Origin: Planctomycetota bacterium
GTDB lineage: Bacteria; Planctomycetota; J058; JAJDCQ01
Direction of reading: 5' to 3'
Assembly: GCA_029260755.1 (NCBI GenBank)
Contig: JAJDCQ010000245.1
Location: forward strand, 1-54,396
DNA: 54,396 bases
The first letter of the stretch is position 1; each line of letters begins with the position of its first letter. Below are positions 26,910 to 35,993 of the stretch, in pieces. Below the pieces are notes generated by a model. The model did not search any database and was not told the DNA's origin. It was given only the letters and a program-made list of their open reading frames with translations. The translations under genes and the position numbers were made by a program.

Positions 26910-27095
26910 GTGGCAAAGACCTGCCTCGTAGTCAAGCAGAAGCGTCCGGCGAAGTTCTCGACCCGGAACTACAACCGCTGCCAGCTCTGTGGCCGCGCCC
27001 GCGCCTACTACCGGAAGTTCCGGTGTTGCCGGTGCTGCTTCCGCATGCTGGCCAGCAAGGGTCAGATCCCCGGCGTTCGCAAGGCCAGCTGGTAA
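26910..27095 (+). CDS. rpsN: 30S ribosomal protein S14, zinc type
   Basis: Short zinc-binding S14 (type Z), 61 residues. The ligands are Cys24/Cys27 and Cys40/Cys43. Two additional Cys, at 39 and 42, give an unusual FRCCRCCF run beside the second pair. It starts with GTG at 26910 and has the conserved C-terminal GQIPGVRKASW. The position between L5 and S8 is standard. Confidence 0.95.
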   Translation: MAKTCLVVKQKRPAKFSTRNYNRCQLCGRARAYYRKFRCCRCCFRMLASKGQIPGVRKASW

Positions 27096-27230
27096 CGGAA
27101 CACCCGGCGCTCGTCCGCTTCGGCGGCGGGCGCCGACCGATGCCGGACGAACTCCCCGCCGGTTGGTCGCCACGGGGAAAGCGATCCGGACGACGACTCC
27201 CGACGCAACGGAGTCCCAGGAGAGACCACC

Positions 27231-27626
27231 ATGATGACGGACCCCATCGCCGACATGCTGACGCGCATCCGCAACGCCCTGCGGATCCGGATCGAAGACG
27301 TCAGCATCCCTCATTCCAAGGCCAAGGAGGCGCTCGCCGTCGTCCTCGAGCGCGAGGGCTACATCGGCGAGCACCGCGTTCAGGGTGAGGGCAAGCACAA
27401 GGTCCTCATCGTCGATCTCAAGTACGGTCCCGACGGCGAGAAGATCGTCACCGTGATCCGTCGCGAGAGCCGGCCCGGCCGTCGCCGCTACAAGAAGCAC
27501 GACGAGCTCCCGCCGATCCTGAGCGGCCTCGGGATCCAGGTCATCTCGACCTCGAAGGGTCTCAAGAGCGACCGCGAGTGCCGCAAGGAGAAGATCGGCG
27601 GCGAGGTTCTCTGCACCGTTTACTAG
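27231..27626 (+). CDS. rpsH: 30S ribosomal protein S8
   Basis: Primary 16S rRNA binder and, in E. coli, the repressor of the spc operon; 131 residues. It begins MMTDPIADMLTRIRNALRI and ends KEKIGGEVLCTVY, both typical. AGGAG at 27218-27222 supports ATG 27231; ATG 27234 is the other choice. The 135-base spacer before it holds no gene. Confidence 0.96.
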   Translation: MMTDPIADMLTRIRNALRIRIEDVSIPHSKAKEALAVVLEREGYIGEHRVQGEGKHKVLIVDLKYGPDGEKIVTVIRRESRPGRRRYKKHDELPPILSGLGIQVISTSKGLKSDRECRKEKIGGEVLCTVY

Positions 27627-27677
27627 GCGATTGACTTCTCAGCACGACGCCTCAGCACGAAACAAACGAGCGTAGCC

Positions 27678-28226
27678 ATGTCTCGAATCGGAAAACAGCC
27701 CGTGACGATCCCGAGCGGCGTGACCGCGAAGGCCGACGGCGGCTCCTTCACCTGCAGCGGCCCGAAGGGGAACCTCGAGTTCCGCTTCCACACCGACATG
27801 AGCGTCGAGGTGGCCGACGGCGCGGTGAAGGTGACTCGCCCGAGCGATACCAAGCAGCACAAGGCGCTGCACGGCCTCACCCGCGCGCTGATCGCGAACA
27901 TGGTCAACGGGGTGGTCGAGGGATACAGCCGCGGCCTCGACATCCAGGGCATCGGCTACGACGCCAAGATCGACGGCAACAACCTCTCGATCCGGGTCGG
28001 CTTCGCGAAGCCGGCCGTCCTCGAGATCCCGAAGGGGCTCACCGTCACGACGCCCCACCCGACGCGCATCGAGGTGGCTGGTCCCGACAAGCAGCAGGTC
28101 GGCCAGTTCGCCGCGACCGTCCGACGGGTCCGTCCGCCCGACCCCTACACCACCAAGGGGATCAAGTACGCGGACGAGGTGATCAAGAAGAAGGCCGGCA
28201 AGTCGTTCGGCGCCGGCCAGGCCTAA
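27678..28226 (+). CDS. rplF: 50S ribosomal protein L6
   Basis: Large-subunit protein near the sarcin-ricin loop and factor-binding site; 182 residues with two similar alpha/beta domains. It opens SRIGKQPVTIPSGVT and includes PDPYTTKGIKYADEVIKKKAGK near its C terminus. Gene position between S8 and L18 is standard. Confidence 0.97.
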   Translation: MSRIGKQPVTIPSGVTAKADGGSFTCSGPKGNLEFRFHTDMSVEVADGAVKVTRPSDTKQHKALHGLTRALIANMVNGVVEGYSRGLDIQGIGYDAKIDGNNLSIRVGFAKPAVLEIPKGLTVTTPHPTRIEVAGPDKQQVGQFAATVRRVRPPDPYTTKGIKYADEVIKKKAGKSFGAGQA

Positions 28227-28272
28227 GGAAATCGGGTGGGGTCTTCCCTCCCGACGTTGAGAGCGTAGAGTC

Positions 28273-28641
28273 ATGGATCATCAGAAGGAAAAGTGGCGCA
28301 AGCGTCGCCGCCGGCATCGTCGGGTTCGCGGCAAGGTCGCGGGCACGTCTTCGCGGCCGCGCCTCGCCGTCTACCGCAGCCTGGGCAACATCTACGCCCA
28401 GGTCATCGACGACCTCGCCGGTCGGACGCTCGTGAGCGCGTCCAGCCGGACGGCGGCGATCAAGGGTGAGCTCGGCAGCGGCGGAAACGTCGCGGCGGCT
28501 CAGGCGGTCGGTAAGCTCGTCGCCGAGCGAGCGAAGGAGGCCGGCATCACGTCGGTCGCGTTCGATCGCGGCGGCTACAAATATCACGGTCGGGTCAAGG
28601 CGCTCGCCGATGCGGCTCGCAAGGCCGGCCTTCAGTTCTAG
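28273..28641 (+). CDS. rplR: 50S ribosomal protein L18
   Basis: 5S rRNA-binding protein, 122 residues. The basic N terminus (EKWRKRRRRHRRVRGKV) and the conserved RPRLAVYRSLGNIYAQVIDD segment are present, as is the C-terminal FDRGGYKYHGRVKALADAAR. It follows rplF after 46 bases. Confidence 0.96.
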   Translation: MDHQKEKWRKRRRRHRRVRGKVAGTSSRPRLAVYRSLGNIYAQVIDDLAGRTLVSASSRTAAIKGELGSGGNVAAAQAVGKLVAERAKEAGITSVAFDRGGYKYHGRVKALADAARKAGLQF

Positions 28642-28706
28642 CAGTCTCGGATGGCGCTCACCCCCGGGTGGGCGACCGCGGGTGACGCCCGCGAGGGGAG
28701 TCTAAA

Positions 28707-29267
28707 GTGGCGCGACGTGGACACCACCGCGACCCGGACCCGGACGGCCTCCAGGAGACCGTCGTCAAGATCAACCGCTGCGCAGCGGTGGTCAAGGGTG
28801 GGCGCCGGTTCAGCTTCTCGGCCATGGTGGTCGTGGGCGACCGGAACGGCAAGGTCGGCATCGGCTTCGGCAAGGCCCGCGAGGTCCAGCCGGCGGTCGA
28901 GAAGGGCGTCAAGGATGCCCGGAAGAACCTGCACGTGATCCCGCGGGTCGGGGACACCATCCCGCACGAGATCACCGGGCGGTTCGGCGGCAGCCGCGTC
29001 CGGCTGATCCCGGCGGCGCCGGGAACCGGCGTCATCGCCGGTGCGTCGGCCCGCGCGGTCGTCGAGGCGGCGGGAATCCGCAACATCCTGACGAAGGCCT
29101 ACGGGAGCGCGAACCCGCTCAACCTCGTCAAGGCCACCATGGAAGGTCTCAAGTCGATGCGCATGCGCGCCGACGTCGAGCGCCTTCGCGGCGTTCAGCT
29201 CGACGAGACCCCCGTCGAGCGGATGCAGCGCCGCGAGCGCCCGAGCTACGAGGGAGCGTCGGCATGA
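28707..29267 (+). CDS. rpsE: 30S ribosomal protein S5
   Basis: Small-subunit protein at the mRNA entry channel important for decoding accuracy; 186 residues. The dsRBD-like part (about 15-85) and the C-terminal domain with APGTGVIAGASARAVVEAAG are conserved. It starts with GTG 28707 behind GAGGGGAG. Its end overlaps the rplO start by four bases (ATGA). The normally following rpmD (L30) is missing. Confidence 0.96.
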   Translation: MARRGHHRDPDPDGLQETVVKINRCAAVVKGGRRFSFSAMVVVGDRNGKVGIGFGKAREVQPAVEKGVKDARKNLHVIPRVGDTIPHEITGRFGGSRVRLIPAAPGTGVIAGASARAVVEAAGIRNILTKAYGSANPLNLVKATMEGLKSMRMRADVERLRGVQLDETPVERMQRRERPSYEGASA

Positions 29268-29797
29268 ACCTCGACGAGCTCTATCAGCTGGTGAGCAAGC
29301 GCCAGTCGCGCAAGCGCGTCGGCCGAGGCCCGGGATCGGGCGTCGGCGAGACGGCTGGTCGCGGCGACAAGGGCGCCAAGTCGCGGTCCGGATACAAGCG
29401 GCAGCTCTTCAACGAGGGCGGCCAGATGCCGCTCGCGCGTCGCCTTCCGAAGCGCGGCTTCAGCAACTACGCCTTCAAGGTCCGTTACGAGGCGGTCAAC
29501 CTGGACGTCGTCGCCGCGCACTTCGGCGATGGGGAGACGGTCGACCCCGAGACCCTCGTGAAGAAGGGCCTCGTCAAGGCGGACCGCCCGGTCAAGATCC
29601 TCGCTCGCGGCGAGCTCCCCCACAAGCTGACCGTGAAGGTCCACCGGGTGAGCGCGAAGGCGAAGGAGGCGATCGAGGCCAAGGGTGGCACGATCGACCT
29701 GATTCCGACCCGCAAGGACAAGTGGGAAGCGGAGCGGATCGAGAAGATCAAGGCCAAGCGGGCGGCCCGGGCCGAGCGCGCTAAGGCGCGCGCGTAG
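29264..29797 (+). CDS. rplO: 50S ribosomal protein L15
   Basis: Late-assembly 23S rRNA-binding protein, 177 residues. The Gly-rich N terminus KRVGRGPGSGVGETAGRGDK (about 19-38) is the family hallmark. The C-terminal tail is rich in Lys, Arg and Ala and somewhat longer than usual. The start overlaps rpsE by four bases, indicating coupling. Confidence 0.96.
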   Translation: MNLDELYQLVSKRQSRKRVGRGPGSGVGETAGRGDKGAKSRSGYKRQLFNEGGQMPLARRLPKRGFSNYAFKVRYEAVNLDVVAAHFGDGETVDPETLVKKGLVKADRPVKILARGELPHKLTVKVHRVSAKAKEAIEAKGGTIDLIPTRKDKWEAERIEKIKAKRAARAERAKARA

Positions 29798-29853
29798 GTC
29801 CCACCGTTCGTCGAGCCCCGTCGTCTGCAGGACCAATCGAGTCCTGAATCCTG

Positions 29854-31233
<1,380 letters not shown>

Positions 31234-31240
31234 GCTCGGA

Positions 31241-32071
31241 GTGAACTCGAACGTGTTTCGTCGCCGTGAGCAGCCGTCGCTGAAGAGCCCCCGCGAGATC
31301 GAGAAGATGCGGGTGGCCGGTCAGATGGTGGCCAAGGTCCTCATGGCCTGCCGCGACATGGTCGCGCCGGGCGTGCGCCTCTCGGAGCTGAACGAGATGG
31401 CGCATCAGATGATGATCGAGATGGACGGCGAGCCGCTCTTCCTCGGTTATCCCGGCCCCTCGGGCGCGCCCAAGTTCCCCGGGGTGATCTGCGCCTCGGT
31501 CAACGAGGAGGTCGTCCACGGCATTCCGACCCGCGACCGAGAGCTCGTCGACGGCGACGTGATCGGGATCGACTGCGGCATCCGCTACAAGAACTACTGC
31601 GGCGACTCGGCGATCACGATCCCGGTCGGCAGGATCGACGAGGCGACGGCCAAGCTCCTCGCGGTGACGCAGGAGTCGCTCTACGCCGCGATCGAGCAGA
31701 TGCGGCCCGGAAACAAGCTCAAGGACGTGTGCGGCGCCGTTCAGGCGGTCGCCGAGCGCGAAGGGTTCGGGATCGTCCGCGACTACGTCGGGCACGGGAT
31801 CGGGCGCGAGATGCACGAGGCGCCGCAGGTGCCGAACTACGTCTCCAAGGGCATGTCCGACATGGAGATGCCCCTCAAGGTCGGACACGTCTTCGCGATC
31901 GAGCCGATGCTCAACGCGGGGACGGCCCGGACCCGGACGCTCGCGGACAAGTGGACCGTCATCACCCACGACGAGCAGCGGTCGGCCCACTTCGAGCACT
32001 CGATCGCGATCACGGCCGAAGGACCCAAGGTCTTGACTCGGCGGCCGGAAGAGAGCACACTGCCTGGCTAG
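31241..32071 (+). CDS. map: Methionine aminopeptidase, type I
   Basis: Removes the initiator methionine from nascent proteins in the cytoplasm; 276 residues. The metal-binding set is present: Asp in IDCGIRYKNY, Asp in CGDSAIT, His in GHGIGREMHEAP, Glu in AIEPML and Glu in FEHSIAIT. It starts with GTG 31241, seven bases after secY, so co-translation is likely. A short N-terminal extension (about 12 residues) precedes LKSPREIEKMRVAG. Confidence 0.96.
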   Translation: MNSNVFRRREQPSLKSPREIEKMRVAGQMVAKVLMACRDMVAPGVRLSELNEMAHQMMIEMDGEPLFLGYPGPSGAPKFPGVICASVNEEVVHGIPTRDRELVDGDVIGIDCGIRYKNYCGDSAITIPVGRIDEATAKLLAVTQESLYAAIEQMRPGNKLKDVCGAVQAVAEREGFGIVRDYVGHGIGREMHEAPQVPNYVSKGMSDMEMPLKVGHVFAIEPMLNAGTARTRTLADKWTVITHDEQRSAHFEHSIAITAEGPKVLTRRPEESTLPG

Positions 32072-32159
32072 TACCCGCCACGCGGCGCCCAGGCGTCGGC
32101 GTGGCTTCGATTCGTATGGGCCGGGCCGCAAGGGCTCGGCGTTGATATAGGTGAATCTC

Positions 32160-32273
32160 ATGAAGGTTCGAGCTTCGATCCGACGCATGTGCGAGAACTG
32201 CAAGATCGTCCGTCGCCGCGGGATCGTGCGCATCATCTGCACCAACCCGAAGCACAAGCAGCGGCAGGGTTAG
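32160..32273 (+). CDS. rpmJ: 50S ribosomal protein L36
   Basis: A 37-residue protein of the large subunit, the zinc-binding form with Cys11, Cys14, Cys27 and His32. It begins MKVRASIRRMCENCK. The order map-rpmJ-rpsM is usual except that infA, which often lies before rpmJ, is absent. An AGGTG sequence precedes the ATG at 32160. Confidence 0.95.
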   Translation: MKVRASIRRMCENCKIVRRRGIVRIICTNPKHKQRQG

Positions 32274-32283
32274 GAGAACATCC

Positions 32284-32667
32284 ATGCCTCGTATCGTCGG
32301 TGTCGACATCCCGAACGACAAGGTCATGCCGATCGCGCTGACCTACATCCACGGCATTGGCCGGACGTCCGCGCTGGGCGTCCTCAAGGCCGTCGGAATC
32401 GATGAGACGCGCAAGGCGAAGGACCTCACCGATGAGGAGCTCGCCCGCGTCAGCACGCACATCGAGCAGCACCTCGTCGTCGAGGGCCAGCTGCGCCGGA
32501 TGACGCAGACCAACATCGCGCGCCTCAAGGACATCGCCTGCTACCGGGGGCTCCGCCACCGGAAGGGCCTGCCCGTCCGCGGGCAGCGGACGCGCACCAA
32601 CGCGCGCGGCCGCAAGGGTCCGAAGCGGACCGTCGCGGGCAAGAAGTCGATCAAGGCGATGCGGTAG
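32284..32667 (+). CDS. rpsM: 30S ribosomal protein S13
   Basis: Head protein contacting the P-site tRNA and forming an intersubunit bridge; 127 residues. MPRIVGVDIPNDKVMPIAL opens it and RHRKGLPVRGQRTRTNARGR (about 93-112) is the RNA-binding tail. It opens the alpha-operon part of the cluster (S13-S11-S4-rpoA-L17). Confidence 0.97.
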   Translation: MPRIVGVDIPNDKVMPIALTYIHGIGRTSALGVLKAVGIDETRKAKDLTDEELARVSTHIEQHLVVEGQLRRMTQTNIARLKDIACYRGLRHRKGLPVRGQRTRTNARGRKGPKRTVAGKKSIKAMR

Positions 32668-32703
32668 GCGCTCCCCCTCCGGGACGACTGCTAGAAACAC
32701 ACC

Positions 32704-32734
32704 CGCCCGCCTGGACCGATCGAATCGGCGGGCG
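32704..32734 (+). other. Hairpin between rpsM and rpsK
   Basis: CGCCCGCC (32704-32711) and GGCGGGCG (32727-32734) form a perfect 8-bp stem with a 15-base loop; CGCTTT follows. It may moderate read-through between rpsM and rpsK. The rpsK ribosome-binding site (CGGAG at 32741) lies just behind it. Confidence 0.4.
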
Positions 32735-32751
32735 CGCTTTCGGAGTCTTTG

Positions 32752-33132
32752 ATGGCGAAGCAGAAGAAGAAGAAGATCCGCAAGAACGTGGCGAAGGGCG
32801 TGGCGCACGTGAAGGCCACGTTCAACAACACGATGATCACGATCACCGACAAGGCAGGCGCCACCGTCTGCTGGGACTCGGCGGGATCGATCGGCTACAA
32901 GGGCAGCCGGAAGTCGACGCCGTTCGCGGCTCAGCGCGCGGCCGAGAACGTTGCCCAGAAGGCCAAGAAGTGCGGACTCAAGGAGCTCGAGGTTCGGGTC
33001 AAGGGCCCGGGCTCGGGACGCGAGTCCGCGATCCGGGCGCTCAAGGCCGCCGGCCTCGACATCCGCTCGATCGAGGACGTCACGCCGCTGCCGCACAACG
33101 GCTGCCGGCCCAAGAAGAAGCGCCGCGTCTAG
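32752..33132 (+). CDS. rpsK: 30S ribosomal protein S11
   Basis: Platform protein of the small subunit near the Shine-Dalgarno helix; 126 residues. VAHVKATFNNTMITITDKAG and the C-terminal TPLPHNGCRPKKKRRV are typical. ATG 32752 is taken as the start; a TTG directly before it in frame is a less likely one. Confidence 0.96.
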   Translation: MAKQKKKKIRKNVAKGVAHVKATFNNTMITITDKAGATVCWDSAGSIGYKGSRKSTPFAAQRAAENVAQKAKKCGLKELEVRVKGPGSGRESAIRALKAAGLDIRSIEDVTPLPHNGCRPKKKRRV

Positions 33133-33172
33133 GGCTCCGCCGGAATCAAGGGACTAGCTCGAACCCACCTTC

Positions 33173-33200
33173 TCGAGCGAGCGCGCGCGCGCTCGTTCGA
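33173..33200 (+). other. 28-base palindrome upstream of rpsD
   Basis: Centred on an AGCGCGCGCGCGCT core, the 28 bases from TCGAGCG to TTCGA pair with one G-T wobble. In RNA this would be a very stable stem 60 bases before rpsD. In other bacteria S4 regulates its own operon through leader RNA, so it could be a regulatory or processing site; this is inference only. Confidence 0.5.
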
Positions 33201-33261
33201 TCGATAGGCCATTCGGGTCGCGGCCGTAGCCACGGATCTCGACGACCCGCACGAGGTAGAT

Positions 33262-33885
33262 ATGGGACGTTACGTTGGACCGAAGTGCCGGCTCTGTCGG
33301 CGAGAGGGCATGAAGCTCTTCCTCAAGGGCACGCGCTGCGACGGGCCGAAGTGCGCCGTGACGCGGCGGGCGGCTCCTCCGGGCGAGCACCCCTGGAAGC
33401 GCGGAAAGATCTCCGAGTACGGCATCCAGCTCCGTGAGAAACAGAAGTTCAAGCGCTTCTACGGCATCTGGGAGAAGCAGTTCCGCCTCTCGTACACCGA
33501 CAGCGTCAAGGCGAAGAACACCGGCGAGAAGCTCGTCGAGCTCGCCGAGCGCCGCCTCGACAACGTCGTCTACCTGATGGGCTTCGCCCACAGCCGTGGC
33601 CACGCCCGGCAGCTCGTCGTCCACGGCCACATCTGGCTCAACGGCCGCAAGAGCCGCGCGCCCGCGCAGCTGCTCCGCAAGGGCGACGTGATCACCGCGA
33701 GCCCGCGCGAGAAGGTGCGGACCTCGATCAAGACGGTGACCGAGTCGACCAAGGGGCGCCCCGTCCCGTCGTGGCTCTCCTTCGACGAGAAGGAGCTCAC
33801 GGGCTCGATCATCGAGCTCCCGCGTCGCGACGAGGCGAGCGTGCCGGTCCGCGAGCAGCTCATCGTCGAGTTCTGCTCCAAGTAG
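33262..33885 (+). CDS. rpsD: 30S ribosomal protein S4, zinc type
   Basis: Primary 16S rRNA binder and accuracy determinant; 207 residues. It is the zinc-containing form, with Cys9, Cys12, Cys26 and Cys31 in the N-terminal part. The S4 RNA-binding domain (RRLDNVVYLMGFAHSRGHAR, about 96-115) follows. It lies between rpsK and rpoA as usual. Confidence 0.97.
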   Translation: MGRYVGPKCRLCRREGMKLFLKGTRCDGPKCAVTRRAAPPGEHPWKRGKISEYGIQLREKQKFKRFYGIWEKQFRLSYTDSVKAKNTGEKLVELAERRLDNVVYLMGFAHSRGHARQLVVHGHIWLNGRKSRAPAQLLRKGDVITASPREKVRTSIKTVTESTKGRPVPSWLSFDEKELTGSIIELPRRDEASVPVREQLIVEFCSK

Positions 33886-33900
33886 CTCAATCGAGTATCA

Positions 33901-33918
33901 GGGCTCCTTCCGGAGCCC
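33901..33918 (+). other. Hairpin after rpsD
   Basis: GGGCTCC (33901-33907) pairs perfectly with GGAGCCC (33912-33918) around a TTCC loop, 16 bases after the rpsD stop. No T run follows; it may be an attenuator before rpoA. Confidence 0.4.
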
Positions 33919-34052
33919 CCAGTCACCCCCGTGGATGACACGCGCCGACTCGCGGGCCGTCCACGGAAACGAAGGGTCCGAGCAGATCACCGTCGAGGCG
34001 GGGGCCGAGACGGGCAGGCCGGGCCGATCCCCACTAGGGAGGATGTGAACTG

Positions 34053-35078
34053 ATGCGAGTGCGGTGGCGTGGTTTCGAGCTCCCGACGAAGGTCGTCGTC
34101 GATCAGGAGAGTCTCACCCCGACCTACGGGCGGTTTACCGCCGAGCCGTTCGAGCGCGGCTTCGGCATCACCGTGGGCAACGGCCTCCGGCGCGTGCTCC
34201 TCAGCTCGCTGGAAGGCGCGGCCGTCACGAGCTGCAAGCTCGATGGCGTCCAGCACGATTTCAGCACGATCCCGGGCGTCTACGAGGACGTCACCGACAT
34301 CATCCTGAACATCAAGAAGCTCCTCGTTCGGATGACGTCTGACGAGCCGAAGAAGGTCAACATCGAGGTCCGCCGCAAGGGTGACGTCACCGCGGCCGAC
34401 ATCATCCACGACCACACGGTCGAGATCGTCAACAAGGACCTCCACATCGCCGCGCTGACCGAAGAGGTCGACTTCCGCCTCGAGCTCGAGGTGCGCAAGG
34501 GTCGCGGCTACCGGACCGCCGACGAGAACGCCCAGGTCGACGCCGAGATCGGCGTCATCCCGATCGCGTCGTTCTTCTCGCCCGTGACGCGCGTCCGCTA
34601 CAAGACCGAGAACACCCGGATCGGCCAGCTGACGAACTACGACAAGCTGATCCTCGACATCTGGACCGACGGAACGGTCACGCCCGAGATGGCGCTGGTC
34701 GAGGCCGGCAAGATCCTGCGCAAGCACCTCAACCCGTTCGTCCACTACTACGATCTGGGCCGGGAGCTCCAGCCCGACGAGGTCGGCGCGGTCCTGGCGG
34801 AGGAGGAGGCGAGCATGCCGACCCTCCACGTCACCGCGGACGACCTCAGCGAGAAGGTCCGGCGCCCCGTCACCGAGCTCGACCTCTCGATCCGCGCGGC
34901 GAACTGCCTCGAGTCCGAGAACATCCAGACGATCGGCGATCTCTGCAACCGGAGCGAGACCGACCTGCTGAAGCTCCGAAACTTCGGCAAGACGACGCTC
35001 AAGGAGATCAAGAAGAAGCTCAACGAGATGGGCCTCGACCTGGGGATGGACACGGCGTCGATCCTCGGCACGGCCTAG
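34053..35078 (+). CDS. rpoA: DNA-directed RNA polymerase subunit alpha
   Basis: Dimerising scaffold of RNA polymerase, 341 residues. The N-terminal domain holds TVGNGLRRVLLSSLEGAAV (about 37-55). After a linker, the C-terminal domain (about 265-335; ELDLSIRAANCLESENIQTI) has the helix-hairpin-helix that contacts UP elements and activators. GGGAGG upstream supports ATG 34053. Confidence 0.97.
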   Translation: MRVRWRGFELPTKVVVDQESLTPTYGRFTAEPFERGFGITVGNGLRRVLLSSLEGAAVTSCKLDGVQHDFSTIPGVYEDVTDIILNIKKLLVRMTSDEPKKVNIEVRRKGDVTAADIIHDHTVEIVNKDLHIAALTEEVDFRLELEVRKGRGYRTADENAQVDAEIGVIPIASFFSPVTRVRYKTENTRIGQLTNYDKLILDIWTDGTVTPEMALVEAGKILRKHLNPFVHYYDLGRELQPDEVGAVLAEEEASMPTLHVTADDLSEKVRRPVTELDLSIRAANCLESENIQTIGDLCNRSETDLLKLRNFGKTTLKEIKKKLNEMGLDLGMDTASILGTA

Positions 35079-35215
35079 AGAGTCCCGGAGGACGCGACCA
35101 CCGCAGGTCGCTCCCTCGAGGACCCCGATACCCGGACCGGGCGGACGTTCTGCCCGGCCGGGGATCGCAAGAGAGCCGCCTCACGGATGCGTGGGCGGAC
35201 GGAAGGTGAAGCAAG

Positions 35216-35635
35216 ATGCGTCATCGCAAGCGTGGCCGTACCCTCGGCCGTCACTCGGGTCACCGTCGCGCGGCCGCGGCGAACTTCGTCTGCGCCCTGT
35301 TCCGGCAGTTCGGCACCGGTCGTGAGTACATCTGGACGACGCTCCCCAAGGCCAAGGAGTGGAAGCCGCTCGCCGAGCGGATGATCACCCTCGGCAAGAA
35401 GGGCGACCTCCACGCGCGCCGGCGGGCGCTCTCGATCCTCAAGGACGAGCCGGCCGTCAAGAAGCTCTTCAGCGAGATCGCGCCGCGCTACAAGGATCGC
35501 CCCGGCGGCTACCTCAGGATCCTGCGCACCTCGAGCGCGCGGCTCGGCGACGGCGCCTACCGGGCCTACCTCGGCTTCGTCGGAACCGACGAGGAAGAGG
35601 CGAAGGTCAAGGCGGCGCGCAAGGGCCGGAAGTAG
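35216..35635 (+). CDS. rplQ: 50S ribosomal protein L17
   Basis: Large-subunit protein near the tunnel exit, 139 residues. MRHRKRGRTLGRHSGHRRA opens it and the PRYKDRPGGYLRILRTSSARLGDGA region closes it; positions typical of LGR and GGY motifs are kept. It is the last gene of the ribosomal cluster and is followed by a terminator. Confidence 0.96.
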   Translation: MRHRKRGRTLGRHSGHRRAAAANFVCALFRQFGTGREYIWTTLPKAKEWKPLAERMITLGKKGDLHARRRALSILKDEPAVKKLFSEIAPRYKDRPGGYLRILRTSSARLGDGAYRAYLGFVGTDEEEAKVKAARKGRK

Positions 35636-35683
35636 ACGTAAGGCCCGAAGCAGCCGACCGCTCGCCGAGCGCGAACGACGACG

Positions 35684-35706
35684 AGGCGCGGCCAGAGGCC
35701 GCGCCT
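35684..35706 (+). terminator. Terminator of the S10-spc-alpha cluster
   Basis: A perfect 10-bp stem (AGGCGCGGCC at 35684-35693, GGCCGCGCCT at 35697-35706) with a 3-base loop, followed by TTCGTCATT. It lies 48 bases after the rplQ stop, at the end of the co-directional ribosomal block. Confidence 0.75.
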
Positions 35707-35993
35707 TTCGTCATTGTGGGGAGTCCGTCCGTCGCCGGCCGCCTAGCCCGCATTGATCACGAGCATCGTGGCGAGGTGGAGCTCGTTCAGGTGCCGATGG
35801 GCTCGCCTTCGTCGAGCAGGATGTCACCACGGAGGCACGGAGAACACGGAGGACTCACGGAGGACGCGCCGAGCGGTCGTAGACCCGGATCCCCTCCGAG
35901 GCTTCTCCGTGCCTCGGTGCCTCCGTGGTTTCGTCCTTCTCGCCGAAGGCGAAGCCGGTGGGTCCGCGGTCACCTGAGCCAGCTTGAGAGCCC
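35707..35993. repeat. CACGGAGG-type inverted-repeat element, copy 1
   Basis: The element proper spans about 35821-35980. Its left arm (35825-35864) is built of CACGGAGG/CACGGAGAA units. Its right arm (35894-35932) contains the complementary CTCCGTGCC and CTCCGTGG units. A conserved tail, GCCGAAGGCGAAGCCGG and GTGGGTCCGCGG, follows. A second copy is at 44858-45110. It fills the gap between the rplQ terminator and the convergent rhomboid gene, ending 13 bases from the latter's stop. I see no gene in 35707-35820. Confidence 0.8.
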
